A DNA stretch of 64,000 bases from UBA7672 sp963738625 (GTDB lineage: Bacteria; Pseudomonadota; Alphaproteobacteria; Caulobacterales; Hyphomonadaceae), in the NCBI GenBank assembly GCA_963738625.1, contig CAVTXH010000001.1:62001-126000 (forward strand), written 5' to 3'. The position numbers were made by a program, and so were the translations under genes. Positions 10,401 through 18,074 of this stretch are shown here, piece after piece (the first letter of the stretch is position 1; every line of letters begins with the position of its first letter). The notes beneath the pieces are model-generated. The model did no database searches and was not told the origin of the DNA. It saw only the letters and a list, made by a program, of their open reading frames with translations.

Positions 10401-10933
10401 CCTTCGGGATCGCCAACGATGCGGTCCTCGAGGATGCCGGTCAGCGCGATCTGGGAGACGATGCGGTCGTTGAGACGATCGACTTGCTCGAGCAGGAGAT
10501 GATCGATCAGGCGGCTGACGAAGTCCTCGAGAAACTGCTCGAGGATCGCCTTCTCGTCCGCGGGAAGGGACAGCGCGCCCGCGCGCAGCGCGCCGGGAAG
10601 CTCCTTGATCTTGTCGATCAGCGTCGCGATGCGCGTCAGCATGAGCCGGCCCTGGTCGACGAGCGTGGCGATCGTTGCAGGGCTCGATGAGTCTGCCGCT
10701 TCGATCGCCGCGATCAAATCCGGCAGCCCGGCCTTGAGGTCGTTTGCGACCGCCGACGTTGCCGTCAGCGCCGCGCCGACGCCGGTGGATTCGAGCACCG
10801 TCCACGGCGGGGAAAGCCCGAGGTCGGCGATCAGGTCGGCGGCGCTCTCGAGGTCGAGCTTGTCCGCGAGCGCGGCGAGGGCCTCGCCCACGAGGCGGAT
10901 CAGCCGCTCGAGGGTTCCGGCCTCCGCGCTCAT
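7484..10933 (-). CDS. DUF6603-like large beta-rich protein
   Basis: This 1149-aa protein has a helical N-terminal part (about 1-200) followed by long alternating-hydrophobicity, glycine-rich sequence typical of extended beta structure. The block FGFTLNGVGGLLGVNRT near residues 588-604, followed by FPKDLIANAPRIIGDL and LGWGTPPLVTLELGIII, resembles what I remember of the DUF6603 family of large proteins of unknown function. That assignment is from memory and unverified. There is no signal peptide or obvious transmembrane helix. Its ATG overlaps the upstream S8 protease stop by 4 bp (ATGA), and its own stop overlaps the next start by one base, so it is translationally coupled on both sides. It may be a substrate of the co-encoded proteases or a structural partner, but nothing in the sequence proves either. 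Confidence 0.78.
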   Translation of the reverse strand: MSAEAGTLERLIRLVGEALAALADKLDLESAADLIADLGLSPPWTVLESTGVGAALTATSAVANDLKAGLPDLIAAIEAADSSSPATIATLVDQGRLMLTRIATLIDKIKELPGALRAGALSLPADEKAILEQFLEDFVSRLIDHLLLEQVDRLNDRIVSQIALTGILEDRIVGDPEGDPRLIPHRYRRTHLDALGKLATDPLAYLAETTGWGQPDFDGHEIIARIINVLDIHDHRLSLLFPPGEPVRLEIPYGHLTIGDDPADPTGPKGLVARWADDASADVDFTLPLGGPWSLRTASKSRWEAGVELGLFPPGRLTLKPPAGEASADLTLALLAGREDKAPMTLVALAGATRIELKRFEAKAELKLAAATPPNHSHAEPRFSFTTEGLNAVLDVGGGDGFLKSISGGGRGKSDITLGASWSPTKGFKFDGSAALEIAIPTHARLGPATIETVYLIAGFKNGEIPLEISAALRGELGPFTAVVDRVGVEFKASFPEGGGNLGPMQLDAGFKPPSGLGLSIDGGGFSGGGFLRRDPASGEYASALELVFQDVVQVKAFGVLETRMPDGAEAYSLVVVINAEFTPIQLSFGFTLNGVGGLLGVNRTALHDQLRAGLRDGSMNSILFPKDLIANAPRIIGDLKRMFPPQSGRYLIGPMAKLGWGTPPLVTLELGIIIEIPRPAVAILGVLRVAVPADDVAILNLQVNFLGVIDFERKELSIDASLFDSRLLAFTLTGDMAVRLYWGENASFLLTAGGFHPDFTPPPLALPTLNRLAISMWAGNPRLSAEAYFAVTSNTVQFGAKVELYYGVKVFNVYGFVSLDALLRFDPFHFIAEVAGQVAVRSGGSTLFSIRLELMLDGPTPWHARGRGSFEIGFIFTVTISAGFEVTFGEDRDSSLPPVQARTLLEDALRADGAWRALAPARAHVSQRELGASAGVVIPPTGALAVSQKVAPLHLPLARIGAQRVEGPNTFAIVDVSLGAGVAPPGTNPVEEQFPAAQFLELNDAERLSRRSFEPFQSGIEIAGGAAPRADYQTRVDVAYEVIYVRKPRRPLFFFLRDALLDLLVAGSAAGRSKLSAEKRAPTGLATPPVTLPKEHFVVAGADDLRLHAPGLVFSSQSAAVIAMQDVVRKDARLSGRLQVVSSYEAAA

Positions 10934-13110
10934 GGGTGCTGCATCGCCTTCTTCACGGCCTCGAAGGCGTCAAGCACGCCCGCGCCCCAAAGCTCTCCGC
11001 GGGCCTCCGGATTTTCGGCGAGCCAATCGACGAGACGGGGATCCAGGGGCCCGCGGGCCGCCTCGAGCAGTAGCTGCTTGACCTGGACATTGGTCAGGGT
11101 CGGCTTCGCGGCCCACATCAACGCCACGACGCCCGTGACGAATGGCGTGGCGAAGCTCGTGCCGCTTTGACGGATCCGCGCTTCCCGAGCTGGCGCACCC
11201 TGGCGGAACACGCTTGTGACCGCGATGCCCACGCCGGGCGCGGCGATGTCCGGCTTTGTCACCTTGCCTGGAAAATCGACATATAAGCCGGCCATCAGAT
11301 TGCTGGCGTCGGGGCCTTGAGAGGAAAAATGCGCCACGGGCGGCAGATCCTCTTTGGCGTCATAGGCGGCCACAACAATAGCTCGACGTGACGAGGCATC
11401 GGCCGAGAGAGTGGAGCGGATCCAGTTTTCCGGCCGGGGTTGGCGAGCCTGCGCTCGCAATGCGCCGATGACGCTCTGCGGCCGCGTCACGTCCTGGGGC
11501 GACGTCGGTTGCGGCGGCAGCGGGATGAACTCGGTGGCGTCGCTCTGCATCGGGTCGGAGCGCCAGACGTGAACAAACGCGGCCGGCATCACGGACTGAG
11601 GATCGACTTCAAGCTCGATCGTCCACATTCCCTTCTCGATAGTGCGCTGCTGTATGATTATATGCCCGTTCACTACTGTCTGTTTCGGAAGCCGCTTGAT
11701 GACAATGTTAAAGTGGCGGTCGGGGTCGAGCGAATGAGACGCATACGGAGTGACTCCGACGACGTGCTCGCGCACTGTGTTTGAGCCGCCCGCTGAAACG
11801 CTGAAGGCGTCGGACTCGACGGACCTGCCGTTGGCGACGCGACAGGTCAGATTGGCTCCCGCGTTGTAGCTGCAAAAAAAGGTCAGCTCGGGCAGCCCGC
11901 CCCAGATCATGAAGTGAAGAACGCGCTTGGAGCCAGTCTGAATTTCGAGTGCGGCGTGTCCGTTGTCGGACCGATTGTTCCCGGCTCCGACGACGATGGC
12001 AACGCGAGGATCGTCGGCCATGACCTGATCGAACAAGCGCGCCACGGCGCCCATCCCGTTGTGGGGCTGGCTGTGGCTGCCGAAGCTGCAGTTGATGACG
12101 ATTGGCTTGAGCGGAACGCCCTCGTCCTGCGCAGCCTTTTTAGCGGCCTCGACGATATACTTGATGGCGTGAGTGAGTTCGGTCGTCGACAGGCTCGACT
12201 TCACGACGATCAGCCTGGCAAGAGGAGCGACGCCGAATCCGCCGCCGCTGATCGCCGCCTGACCTCCAGCCACGCAGGCGACGGATGTTCCGTGGCTTGC
12301 TCCGTCGCTTCCGTCCCTTGGAAGCGTTCCCGAGAGCGAGATTGGTAGCGGGCGACCGCTGTTCAGGGCGGTGTTGATCTGGCTCTTAGTGAAGTCGATG
12401 CCATAGTCGAGGTCGGCGTGCACGCCCGTCGCTTTCGGCGTGCGCCCGAGACTCCGGGTCACGCGAGCGCCCGTCTCGTCCTTGGGCTCGTCCGCGCCTG
12501 TCAGCGCAACGCCGTCGTGATCGACGGGGTCGCCCGCGGCGTTGAACGTGAAGGTCTGGTCCCACAGACGGATAATTGTCGTCGAGCCTTGACTCATAAG
12601 AGCCTGAACATTTGCGAAAACGCCGTCGTCAATGATGCCGATGGTGACGCCCTTGCCGAGGAACCCGTCCGCCGGGACATTCATCGGCTCGGACACCCTG
12701 GTCTGCGCCTTGCCGGTTTCGAGCAGCGGCCGGCTGCGCGCCGGGCGCCGCAACCCGCGGACGGCGGGAAGCTCGGCGAGGGCGCGCACCTGGTTCGTCG
12801 TCAGATGACCGCTTGCCAGTTCGGGCACGAGGGACTGCAGGGGAAAGCCCGCCCCGACGAGAGCTGCAACATCGCCGTCGAACACGACTTCGACTTGCAG
12901 CGCTCGCCCGGCGATCTCGCCGGCGGCGTCAGCGTCGCCGCGAGCGGCGGCGGCGGCGGGCTGCGCCTCGCGCTCCTGGACCAGATGCAAGAGATCGAAA
13001 TGGACCTTGTCCAATGCGACCTTCCCCCCGCGCGTCATGTCGGCAAGCGGCCCGCGACGGTACTTCGGAGGTACCTGGCGTTCAATTGAAACTTTCAATT
13101 GATCCGCCAT
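10930..13110 (-). CDS. subtilisin-like S8 family serine peptidase, no signal peptide (second of tandem pair)
   Basis: This 726-aa protein carries the full S8 triad: Asp161 in GVTIGIIDDGV, His273 in ASHGTSVACVAGG, and Ser652 in GTSFATPFVTGVVALMWA. An oxyanion-type Asn lies in VVGAGNN. Residues 1-150 look like a pro-region, with an acidic/Ala-rich helix and then LTTNQVRALAELPAVRGL. A beta-rich insertion of roughly 150 residues separates the oxyanion Asn from the catalytic Ser. There is no secretion signal, so an intracellular protease or one exported with the complex is implied. It is a paralogue of the upstream protease with the same order of elements, starts 24 bp after that gene's stop, and overlaps the DUF6603-like gene by 4 bp. 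Its activity is probably directed at itself or at operon partners (inference). Confidence 0.93.
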   Translation of the reverse strand: MADQLKVSIERQVPPKYRRGPLADMTRGGKVALDKVHFDLLHLVQEREAQPAAAAARGDADAAGEIAGRALQVEVVFDGDVAALVGAGFPLQSLVPELASGHLTTNQVRALAELPAVRGLRRPARSRPLLETGKAQTRVSEPMNVPADGFLGKGVTIGIIDDGVFANVQALMSQGSTTIIRLWDQTFTFNAAGDPVDHDGVALTGADEPKDETGARVTRSLGRTPKATGVHADLDYGIDFTKSQINTALNSGRPLPISLSGTLPRDGSDGASHGTSVACVAGGQAAISGGGFGVAPLARLIVVKSSLSTTELTHAIKYIVEAAKKAAQDEGVPLKPIVINCSFGSHSQPHNGMGAVARLFDQVMADDPRVAIVVGAGNNRSDNGHAALEIQTGSKRVLHFMIWGGLPELTFFCSYNAGANLTCRVANGRSVESDAFSVSAGGSNTVREHVVGVTPYASHSLDPDRHFNIVIKRLPKQTVVNGHIIIQQRTIEKGMWTIELEVDPQSVMPAAFVHVWRSDPMQSDATEFIPLPPQPTSPQDVTRPQSVIGALRAQARQPRPENWIRSTLSADASSRRAIVVAAYDAKEDLPPVAHFSSQGPDASNLMAGLYVDFPGKVTKPDIAAPGVGIAVTSVFRQGAPAREARIRQSGTSFATPFVTGVVALMWAAKPTLTNVQVKQLLLEAARGPLDPRLVDWLAENPEARGELWGAGVLDAFEAVKKAMQHP

Positions 13111-13134
13111 CCTCGCGGGCGCGGCGGAACCCGC

Positions 13135-15252
13135 TCACGGCTGGGAGAGCGCCAGTTTCACGGCCTCATGCGCATCAAGCAGGCCATTGCCCCAGAGCTC
13201 GGCGCGGGCGTTTGCGTTATGGGCGACCCAGCTCACGAGGCGCGGGTCGGAGGGGGGGCGGGCGGCTGCGGCCTGTAGCAGGAGCTGCTTGATCTGCGCG
13301 CCGGTGAGATTGGGCTTCGCCGCCCACATGAGCGCCGCCACGCCGGTGACATGTGGCGCGGCGAGGCTGGTGCCCTTGAAGCGGCCGATCTGCTCGACTT
13401 GTATGCCGGAGGGACTGCCAGAAAAGTGGGTCGCGTCGATCGACACGCCCGGCGCGGCGATGTCCGGCTTGGCTGCGGCGCCGACATAGAGTCCGGCGGC
13501 CAGATTGCTCGCGTCCGGTCCCTGGGAGGAAAAGTAGCCGAGCGGCAGGCCGGACGTCTCCGCGTCGTACGCGCCGACCGCGATGGGTCGACGTGCGGTG
13601 GCTTCGCTCCGCAGAGTGCTCCGGATCCACGCCTCCGGCCTGCGGCTTCGCGCGTGCACCTTGAGGGAGGGCGGCGCGCCGGACGGCCTAGCCGCGTCCT
13701 GCGGCGAAAGGTTCAGCATCGCCGGACCGAGCGCCGCGAACTCGCTCGCCGTGGGATTGCTGAGCGGCATCGACCGCCAGATGTGGATGAAGGCGGTTTG
13801 CGCCGTCGACGCGGCGGCTACTTCGATCTCGATGTTCCAGTAACCCGTCTCGATGTTCGCGCCCGACTTGAGACGGATGATGTCCAAGAAGAAATGCCGA
13901 TCGGGGTCGCTGGAGTGTTGGGCGTAGCCGCTGACGGCGTATCGATAGCCGCGAACCTGCTTGTCGATCGACGTGTCGACGGCGCACTGCCCGGAATCAT
14001 CCAGTCCGCCGGCCTTGTAGACGCGACACCACATCTTGGCGCCGGCGTTGTAGCTGCAGAAGAACTGCAGGTGATCGAGCTTGTCCCAAACATATACGGG
14101 AATGAGGACCTTGGTCCCTCGCGGGGCCTCGACGGCGGCGTGAATGTTGTCGTCGCGATCATTGCCGGCGCCGATGACGATGAGGAGCCGCGGGTCGTCC
14201 GCCATAGCCTGGTCCAGGACGCGCGCTATGGGGCCGGCGCTGTTGTGCGGCGCGTCGTGGCTGCCCCAGCTGCAGTTGATGACGACGGGGATGTTCGGGA
14301 TCAGCTCCCGCGCGGCGCCGACGATGTACTTGATCGCGTGGGCTATGTGGTCCGCCGTCTGCAGCGTCGACTTGACGAAAATAAGGGAGGCTTGGGGAGC
14401 GACGCCGGGCCCGCTGTTGGTCGACGTGAAGGGCGTCTGACCGGCGGCGACGCAGGTGACGGCGGTGCCGTGGCTGGAGCCCCCCGGAGGCGTGATCTCG
14501 GTCAACGAGACGGGAAGAGACCTCGACAGGGCGGCGTTGATCTGCGTCTGGGTGAACTCGATGCCATAGTCGAGCTCCGCGCCGAGGCGCATGGGAGTGC
14601 GCGTCCGCGGCGCCGTCGCGCCCGTCTCGTCCGTAGGCAGAGCATCTCCGGTAAGCGCCTTACCCGCGTGGTCGACGGGCTGGCCGAGGCCGCCGAACCT
14701 GAAGGTCTGATCCCAGAGGCGGGAGATGGTGCTCTTGCCGGCGTCCTTGAGCGCCTGCACGTCCGCATGGACGCCGGTGTCTATGATCCCGATCGCGACG
14801 CCGAAGCCCAAGGATGGGAGCTGCCCCAGAACGGGGCCCAGGGCCAGGGTCGTGAGGAGGCGTGCCTGGCCGACCCTGATCTGCGCCGTGCTTTTGTCGA
14901 GAATCGGCGCCGCGGGCGGCGGACGCCGAATCGCGCGGACACTGGGCTGCCGCGAGAGGGCGCGCATCTGCTTCATAGTCAGATGACCGCCCGCCAGCTC
15001 CGGCACGATGAGCCGTAGCGGGAAGTCCGCGTCGAGCAGCGTTGCGAGATCGCCCTCGAACGCGATCTCGACCAGCGTCTCCCGCCGAGCGATCTCGTCC
15101 GCGGCAGCCGCATCGCCTCGAACGAGCGCCTCGGCGAGCTCCACCTCGCGCTCTTCCACTAGTCGCCTGAGCTCGAAAGCAATCGTGTCCGACGCGTCCC
15201 CCTTGTTTGGATTGGACGGCAGGCGTCGTTCGGTCGGATCAATCTTCTCCAC
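13135..15252 (-). CDS. subtilisin-like S8 family serine peptidase, no signal peptide (first of tandem pair, operon leader)
   Basis: This is a 705-aa subtilase. The triad, counted from the GTG at 15252, is Asp158 (AIGIIDTGVHADV), His261 (SSHGTAVTCVAAG) and Ser629 (GTSLAAPHVTGVAALMW). The oxyanion Asn lies in VIGAGND. The N-terminal ~125 residues (ending LTMKQMRALSRQPSVRAIRR) resemble a propeptide, and there is no signal sequence. An in-frame GTG at 15261 also exists, but it sits directly on the GGGGAGG ribosome-binding site. The GTG at 15252, 8 nt downstream of that site, is therefore the better start. It is the first gene of the five-gene operon and about 25 bp upstream of its paralogue. A tandem duplication followed by divergence explains the pair. 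Confidence 0.92.
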   Translation of the reverse strand: MEKIDPTERRLPSNPNKGDASDTIAFELRRLVEEREVELAEALVRGDAAAADEIARRETLVEIAFEGDLATLLDADFPLRLIVPELAGGHLTMKQMRALSRQPSVRAIRRPPPAAPILDKSTAQIRVGQARLLTTLALGPVLGQLPSLGFGVAIGIIDTGVHADVQALKDAGKSTISRLWDQTFRFGGLGQPVDHAGKALTGDALPTDETGATAPRTRTPMRLGAELDYGIEFTQTQINAALSRSLPVSLTEITPPGGSSHGTAVTCVAAGQTPFTSTNSGPGVAPQASLIFVKSTLQTADHIAHAIKYIVGAARELIPNIPVVINCSWGSHDAPHNSAGPIARVLDQAMADDPRLLIVIGAGNDRDDNIHAAVEAPRGTKVLIPVYVWDKLDHLQFFCSYNAGAKMWCRVYKAGGLDDSGQCAVDTSIDKQVRGYRYAVSGYAQHSSDPDRHFFLDIIRLKSGANIETGYWNIEIEVAAASTAQTAFIHIWRSMPLSNPTASEFAALGPAMLNLSPQDAARPSGAPPSLKVHARSRRPEAWIRSTLRSEATARRPIAVGAYDAETSGLPLGYFSSQGPDASNLAAGLYVGAAAKPDIAAPGVSIDATHFSGSPSGIQVEQIGRFKGTSLAAPHVTGVAALMWAAKPNLTGAQIKQLLLQAAAARPPSDPRLVSWVAHNANARAELWGNGLLDAHEAVKLALSQP

Positions 15253-15261
15253 GGGGCCCAC

Positions 15262-15268
15262 CTCCCCT
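15262..15268 (-). promoter_or_regulatory. ribosome-binding site of the protease operon leader gene
   Basis: On the minus strand GGGGAGG lies 8-9 nt upstream of the GTG at 15252 and directly abuts the alternative GTG at 15261. This spacing is the reason 15252 is preferred as the start. Confidence 0.6.
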
Positions 15269-15336
15269 ACGGCCGTGACTAGCCTGTCAGCACGCCGCGA
15301 AGTTAAACTAAGCGCATCCGACGCGGAACGACAAAC

Positions 15337-15462
15337 TGAACCGCTCCGGGTTTGCCGGAGGCTCCACTCTTTGAGAAGTTGGAGCCATGAGCAAGAAGCA
15401 GGTACCGAAGTATTCGCCTGAGGTGCGCGAGCGCGCTGTACGGATGGTGATGGAGCATGGGG
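15337..15462 (+). mobile_element. left-end remnant of an IS3-family insertion sequence with truncated orfA
   Basis: The segment begins with TGAACCGCTCCGGGTTTGCC, which resembles IS3-type terminal inverted repeats. A possible RBS follows, then an ATG at 15387 encoding MSKKQVPKYSPEVRERAVRM, the usual N-terminus of an IS3 OrfA (helix-turn-helix) protein. After about 25 residues the similarity stops and the sequence switches in another frame to a hydratase. No orfB, second inverted repeat or target duplication was seen. It is therefore a deletion remnant. The exact right junction (about 15455-15465) is approximate. Confidence 0.7.
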
Positions 15463-16005
15463 CTGTTCGCCGAGGGGTCAGACATTCCGACGCAGCGCTT
15501 CATCAAGCCGCTCATCGAAGTCGAACTCGCTTTCATGCTGGGCCGACCTCTCGCAGGTCCGAACGTAACGCTGTTTGATGTGCTGGCCGCAACCGAGTAC
15601 GTGACCCCGGCGCTCGAAGTCATTGACCTGCGCGTTCAGCCGGTCGATCCGGAGACGAAGGCCATGTCGAAGGCGCTCGACACAATCTCCGACAACGCGG
15701 CATGCGCGGGCGTCATTCTTGGAGGCCGGCCGGTCAAACCCGACGCCGTTGACCTGCGCTGGGTCGGTTGCCTCCTGCATCGCAACGGCGTGATCGAGGA
15801 GACTGGCTTGGCTGCCGGCGTTCTGAACCATCCCGCTACCGGGATTGCGTGGCTCGCAAACAAACTCGCGCCATTCGACACCAGGCTTGAGCCCGGCCAG
15901 ATCCTGCTCTGCGGCTCATTCACCCGCCCCGTCTTCGCCAATCCCGGCGATGTCTTTCACGCTGACTACGGTGCACTCGGCGGAATCGGCGTTCGTTTTA
16001 CCTAG
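15463..16005 (+). pseudogene. 5'-truncated 2-oxo-hept-4-ene-1,7-dioate hydratase-like gene (HpaH/MhpD family)
   Basis: The translation from about SDIPTQRFIKPLIEVELAF to the stop reads as the C-terminal two thirds of a fumarylacetoacetase-fold hydratase. It contains GPNVTLFDVLAATEYVTPA, a GVILGGRPV block and a GNPGDVFHADYG-like end. These enzymes are usually about 265 residues and hydrate 2-hydroxy-dienoates in aromatic meta-cleavage pathways. About 80 N-terminal residues are missing and replaced by the IS3 remnant in a different frame. An ATG at 15457 could still allow a 182-aa product, but without the N-terminal part activity is unlikely. No other catabolic genes lie nearby, consistent with an isolated relic. 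Confidence 0.75.
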
Positions 16006-16240
16006 GCCTGCCAAACGAAAGGCTGGAATCGTTTGATTGCGGCGATCGCTGTTAAGCGGTCGGGTTCGGCGATGCTGACGTGAGCCGGCGGCGCCGAGCG
16101 TCGGGAATAGCTTTAAGTCGCTGCAAAGAAACGACATTTTCGTATCGGCATGATCGGCAGTCCGCATCGGCAAGGCCGATCACGGTCGGCGCATAATTCC
16201 CTTTGTAGTCAACACATTGAGTTTGATGTAAGATCGGCAA

Positions 16241-17443
16241 ATGACGCCAGAGTCTGCCCTCGAAGCCCCAGACCGAATTGAGCCCTGCTTCCTCGAGAAC
16301 GCCGGCGGCGAGTTGCTGGATTTGATGGCGGAACTTCCCGCCGCGGCCGGCCGGCTTGGCTCACGCCTTCACCCCAAGACGGCCTCCAGCCTGGCCAGCC
16401 TCGTTCGCGTCATGAATTGCTACTATTCGAATCTCATCGAGGGTCACAACACGCGACCGCGCGATATCGAGCGCGCGCTGGCAAACGATCTGGACGCTGA
16501 CGAGGGACGACGCAATCTCCAGCTCGAAGCCCGCGCACATATTCGCATCCAGGAGACGATCGATGCGGAAGCGGCGGCAGGCGCCCTGCCCGACCCTGTG
16601 AGCCTTGACTTCATTCTCCATCTCCATCGCGAGTTCTATCGCGATGCGCCGGAGGCGATGCTGCGCATCGAAGGCGCTGGCCGAAACTTCCTGATGGCTC
16701 CAGGTGTGTTGCGCAATGACCCACAACACGATGTCACCGTAGGTCGCCATGTGCCGCCAAGCAGCGCTGCCGTCGCACGCTTCATGGATTACTTCGCCGA
16801 CCGCTACAGCACCGCACGAATGGGGCCGGCACGTCGCGTGCTTGCACTTCCAGCTGCGCATCATCGCCTGAACTACATTCACCCCTTCCCGGATGGGAAC
16901 GGCCGCGTCAGCCGCCTGATGAGCCACGCAATGGCGCATAATGCCGGCATTGGCGCACATGGGTTGTGGTCGATCTCGCGAGGGCTCGCACGCGGGCTGG
17001 CAAACCGTGCCGAGTACAAATCCATGATGGATTATGCCGACACGCCACGTCAGGGCTCTCTGGATGGTCGCGGAAATCTTTCCGAACGCGCCCTGGCCGA
17101 ATTCTCCGTATGGTTCCTGAAGGTCTGTCTCGATCAGGTTCGGTTCATGAGCGAACTGTTTGAAATCGACGGCCTAGCCGAGCGCTTGACGCGATACGCG
17201 CAACTAAAGGGCTTGAGGCCCGAAGCAGCCAAACTCCTTGTCGAGGTTCTGCATCGCGGCGAGATCGCGCGTGGCGATGCTGCAGGCATTACTGGCCTGG
17301 GTGAGCGCACAGCCCGTGACCTTCTCGGCGCACTGCTGCGCGACGGCGTGCTAGCTAGCCCCAGCGAAAAGGGGCACGTGACACTCCGCTTCCCAGTTGC
17401 AGCTCAGGATGTGCTGTTCCCCAGGCTCTTCGCAGAATCCTGA
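16241..17443 (+). CDS. Fic family protein with N-terminal inhibitory motif
   Basis: This 400-aa Fic-domain protein is probably an AMP-transferase or related nucleotidyl/phospho-transferase that modifies target protein hydroxyls. The catalytic motif HPFPDGNGR is complete at residues 214-222. An upstream SNLIEG (63-68) fits the inhibitory [S/T]xxxE[G/N] helix, placing it in the class with intramolecular N-terminal inhibition. The C-terminus (about 335-385) looks like a winged helix. This is the architecture of stand-alone regulatory Fic proteins rather than a FicT/FicA toxin-antitoxin pair, and no small antitoxin ORF precedes it. It lies between the IS remnant and hipBA, inside the segment bounded by the integrase. 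Confidence 0.9.
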   Translation: MTPESALEAPDRIEPCFLENAGGELLDLMAELPAAAGRLGSRLHPKTASSLASLVRVMNCYYSNLIEGHNTRPRDIERALANDLDADEGRRNLQLEARAHIRIQETIDAEAAAGALPDPVSLDFILHLHREFYRDAPEAMLRIEGAGRNFLMAPGVLRNDPQHDVTVGRHVPPSSAAVARFMDYFADRYSTARMGPARRVLALPAAHHRLNYIHPFPDGNGRVSRLMSHAMAHNAGIGAHGLWSISRGLARGLANRAEYKSMMDYADTPRQGSLDGRGNLSERALAEFSVWFLKVCLDQVRFMSELFEIDGLAERLTRYAQLKGLRPEAAKLLVEVLHRGEIARGDAAGITGLGERTARDLLGALLRDGVLASPSEKGHVTLRFPVAAQDVLFPRLFAES

Positions 17444-17739
17444 CACGCAGAGAAATCTGAAGTCGCCGGACTCGCCCAAACGACGGCGGGGTGTGTCGTG
17501 AGTAACTTGTCACAGGCCCAGAACGTATGTCCACGCAACCGGCACACACCTTCATGTTCAAAGTCCAAGTCAGCTGCCGCCTATTTTGCGTCGCTGGTGG
17601 AAACAGCTATCGCTGCGTAACTCAAACCAAACAGCCTCCGGGGTTACCGGGGCGGTTCAGTTGAAGGATCGCATCGTCTTCGTGGGGCGAAGCCAAACCA
17701 GACCGTATCTGCACAGCAGGAGGCCAGCAGCGACGAATT

Positions 17740-17849
17740 TCCCGATCGGGATATTTTGTGGATTTTCTGGAACAAAACGTCGAAACTTTCCCCATCGGGA
17801 CATTTTCACTTGATCTTCGGCGTATCGCGCCATAATGTCCCGATCGGGA
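17740..17849 (+). promoter_or_regulatory. three evenly spaced hipBA operators
   Basis: Three near-identical 12-bp palindromes lie upstream of hipB: TCCCGATCGGGA at 17740-17751, TCCCCATCGGGA at 17789-17800 (one mismatch) and TCCCGATCGGGA at 17838-17849. The spacing is exactly 49 bp between successive sites. The last site ends 9 bp before the hipB ATG, so HipB binding there would block transcription or translation initiation. Autoregulation by a HipB-type repressor at multiple operators is known for hipBA; the use of these sites here is inferred. The rest of the 17444-17858 gap shows no gene I can support. Confidence 0.75.
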
Positions 17850-17858
17850 AACTTTATC

Positions 17859-18074
17859 ATGACCGCAACCCAGATTGGCGAACTCATCCGTGACACCCGC
17901 AAAGGTCAGGGGCTCACGCAACCGCAGCTAGCCGCCGCCTCTGGCGTCGGCTTGCGTTTCCTCGTCGAACTTGAGGCCGGCAAAGGATCGTCGCAACTCG
18001 CGAAGGCTCTCGCTGTCCTAGACGCACTCGGCTGCAAACTTCATATCACAACGCCAGAGAGTGACCGGCGATGA
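17859..18074 (+). CDS. hipB: HipB-like XRE-family antitoxin/repressor
   Basis: This 71-aa protein is a helix-turn-helix repressor. QIGELIRDTRKGQGLTQPQL and the recognition region AASGVGLRFLVELEAGKG match XRE/HipB proteins. An in-frame ATG at 17835 is less likely because it lies beside the third operator; the ATG at 17859 gives the normal HipB N-terminus. The stop overlaps the hipA ATG by 4 bp (ATGA), the usual coupled antitoxin-toxin arrangement. It should bind HipA to neutralise it and repress the operon through the three upstream palindromes. Confidence 0.88.
   Translation: MTATQIGELIRDTRKGQGLTQPQLAAASGVGLRFLVELEAGKGSSQLAKALAVLDALGCKLHITTPESDRR

Noticed and set aside
13351..15018. 555-aa plus-strand ORF
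   Set aside because: It lies opposite the first S8 protease, whose catalytic motifs are unambiguous.
1..15261. contractile injection system or phage tail module
   Set aside because: I saw no recognisable sheath, tube, baseplate, spike or AAA-ATPase gene among the five proteins.
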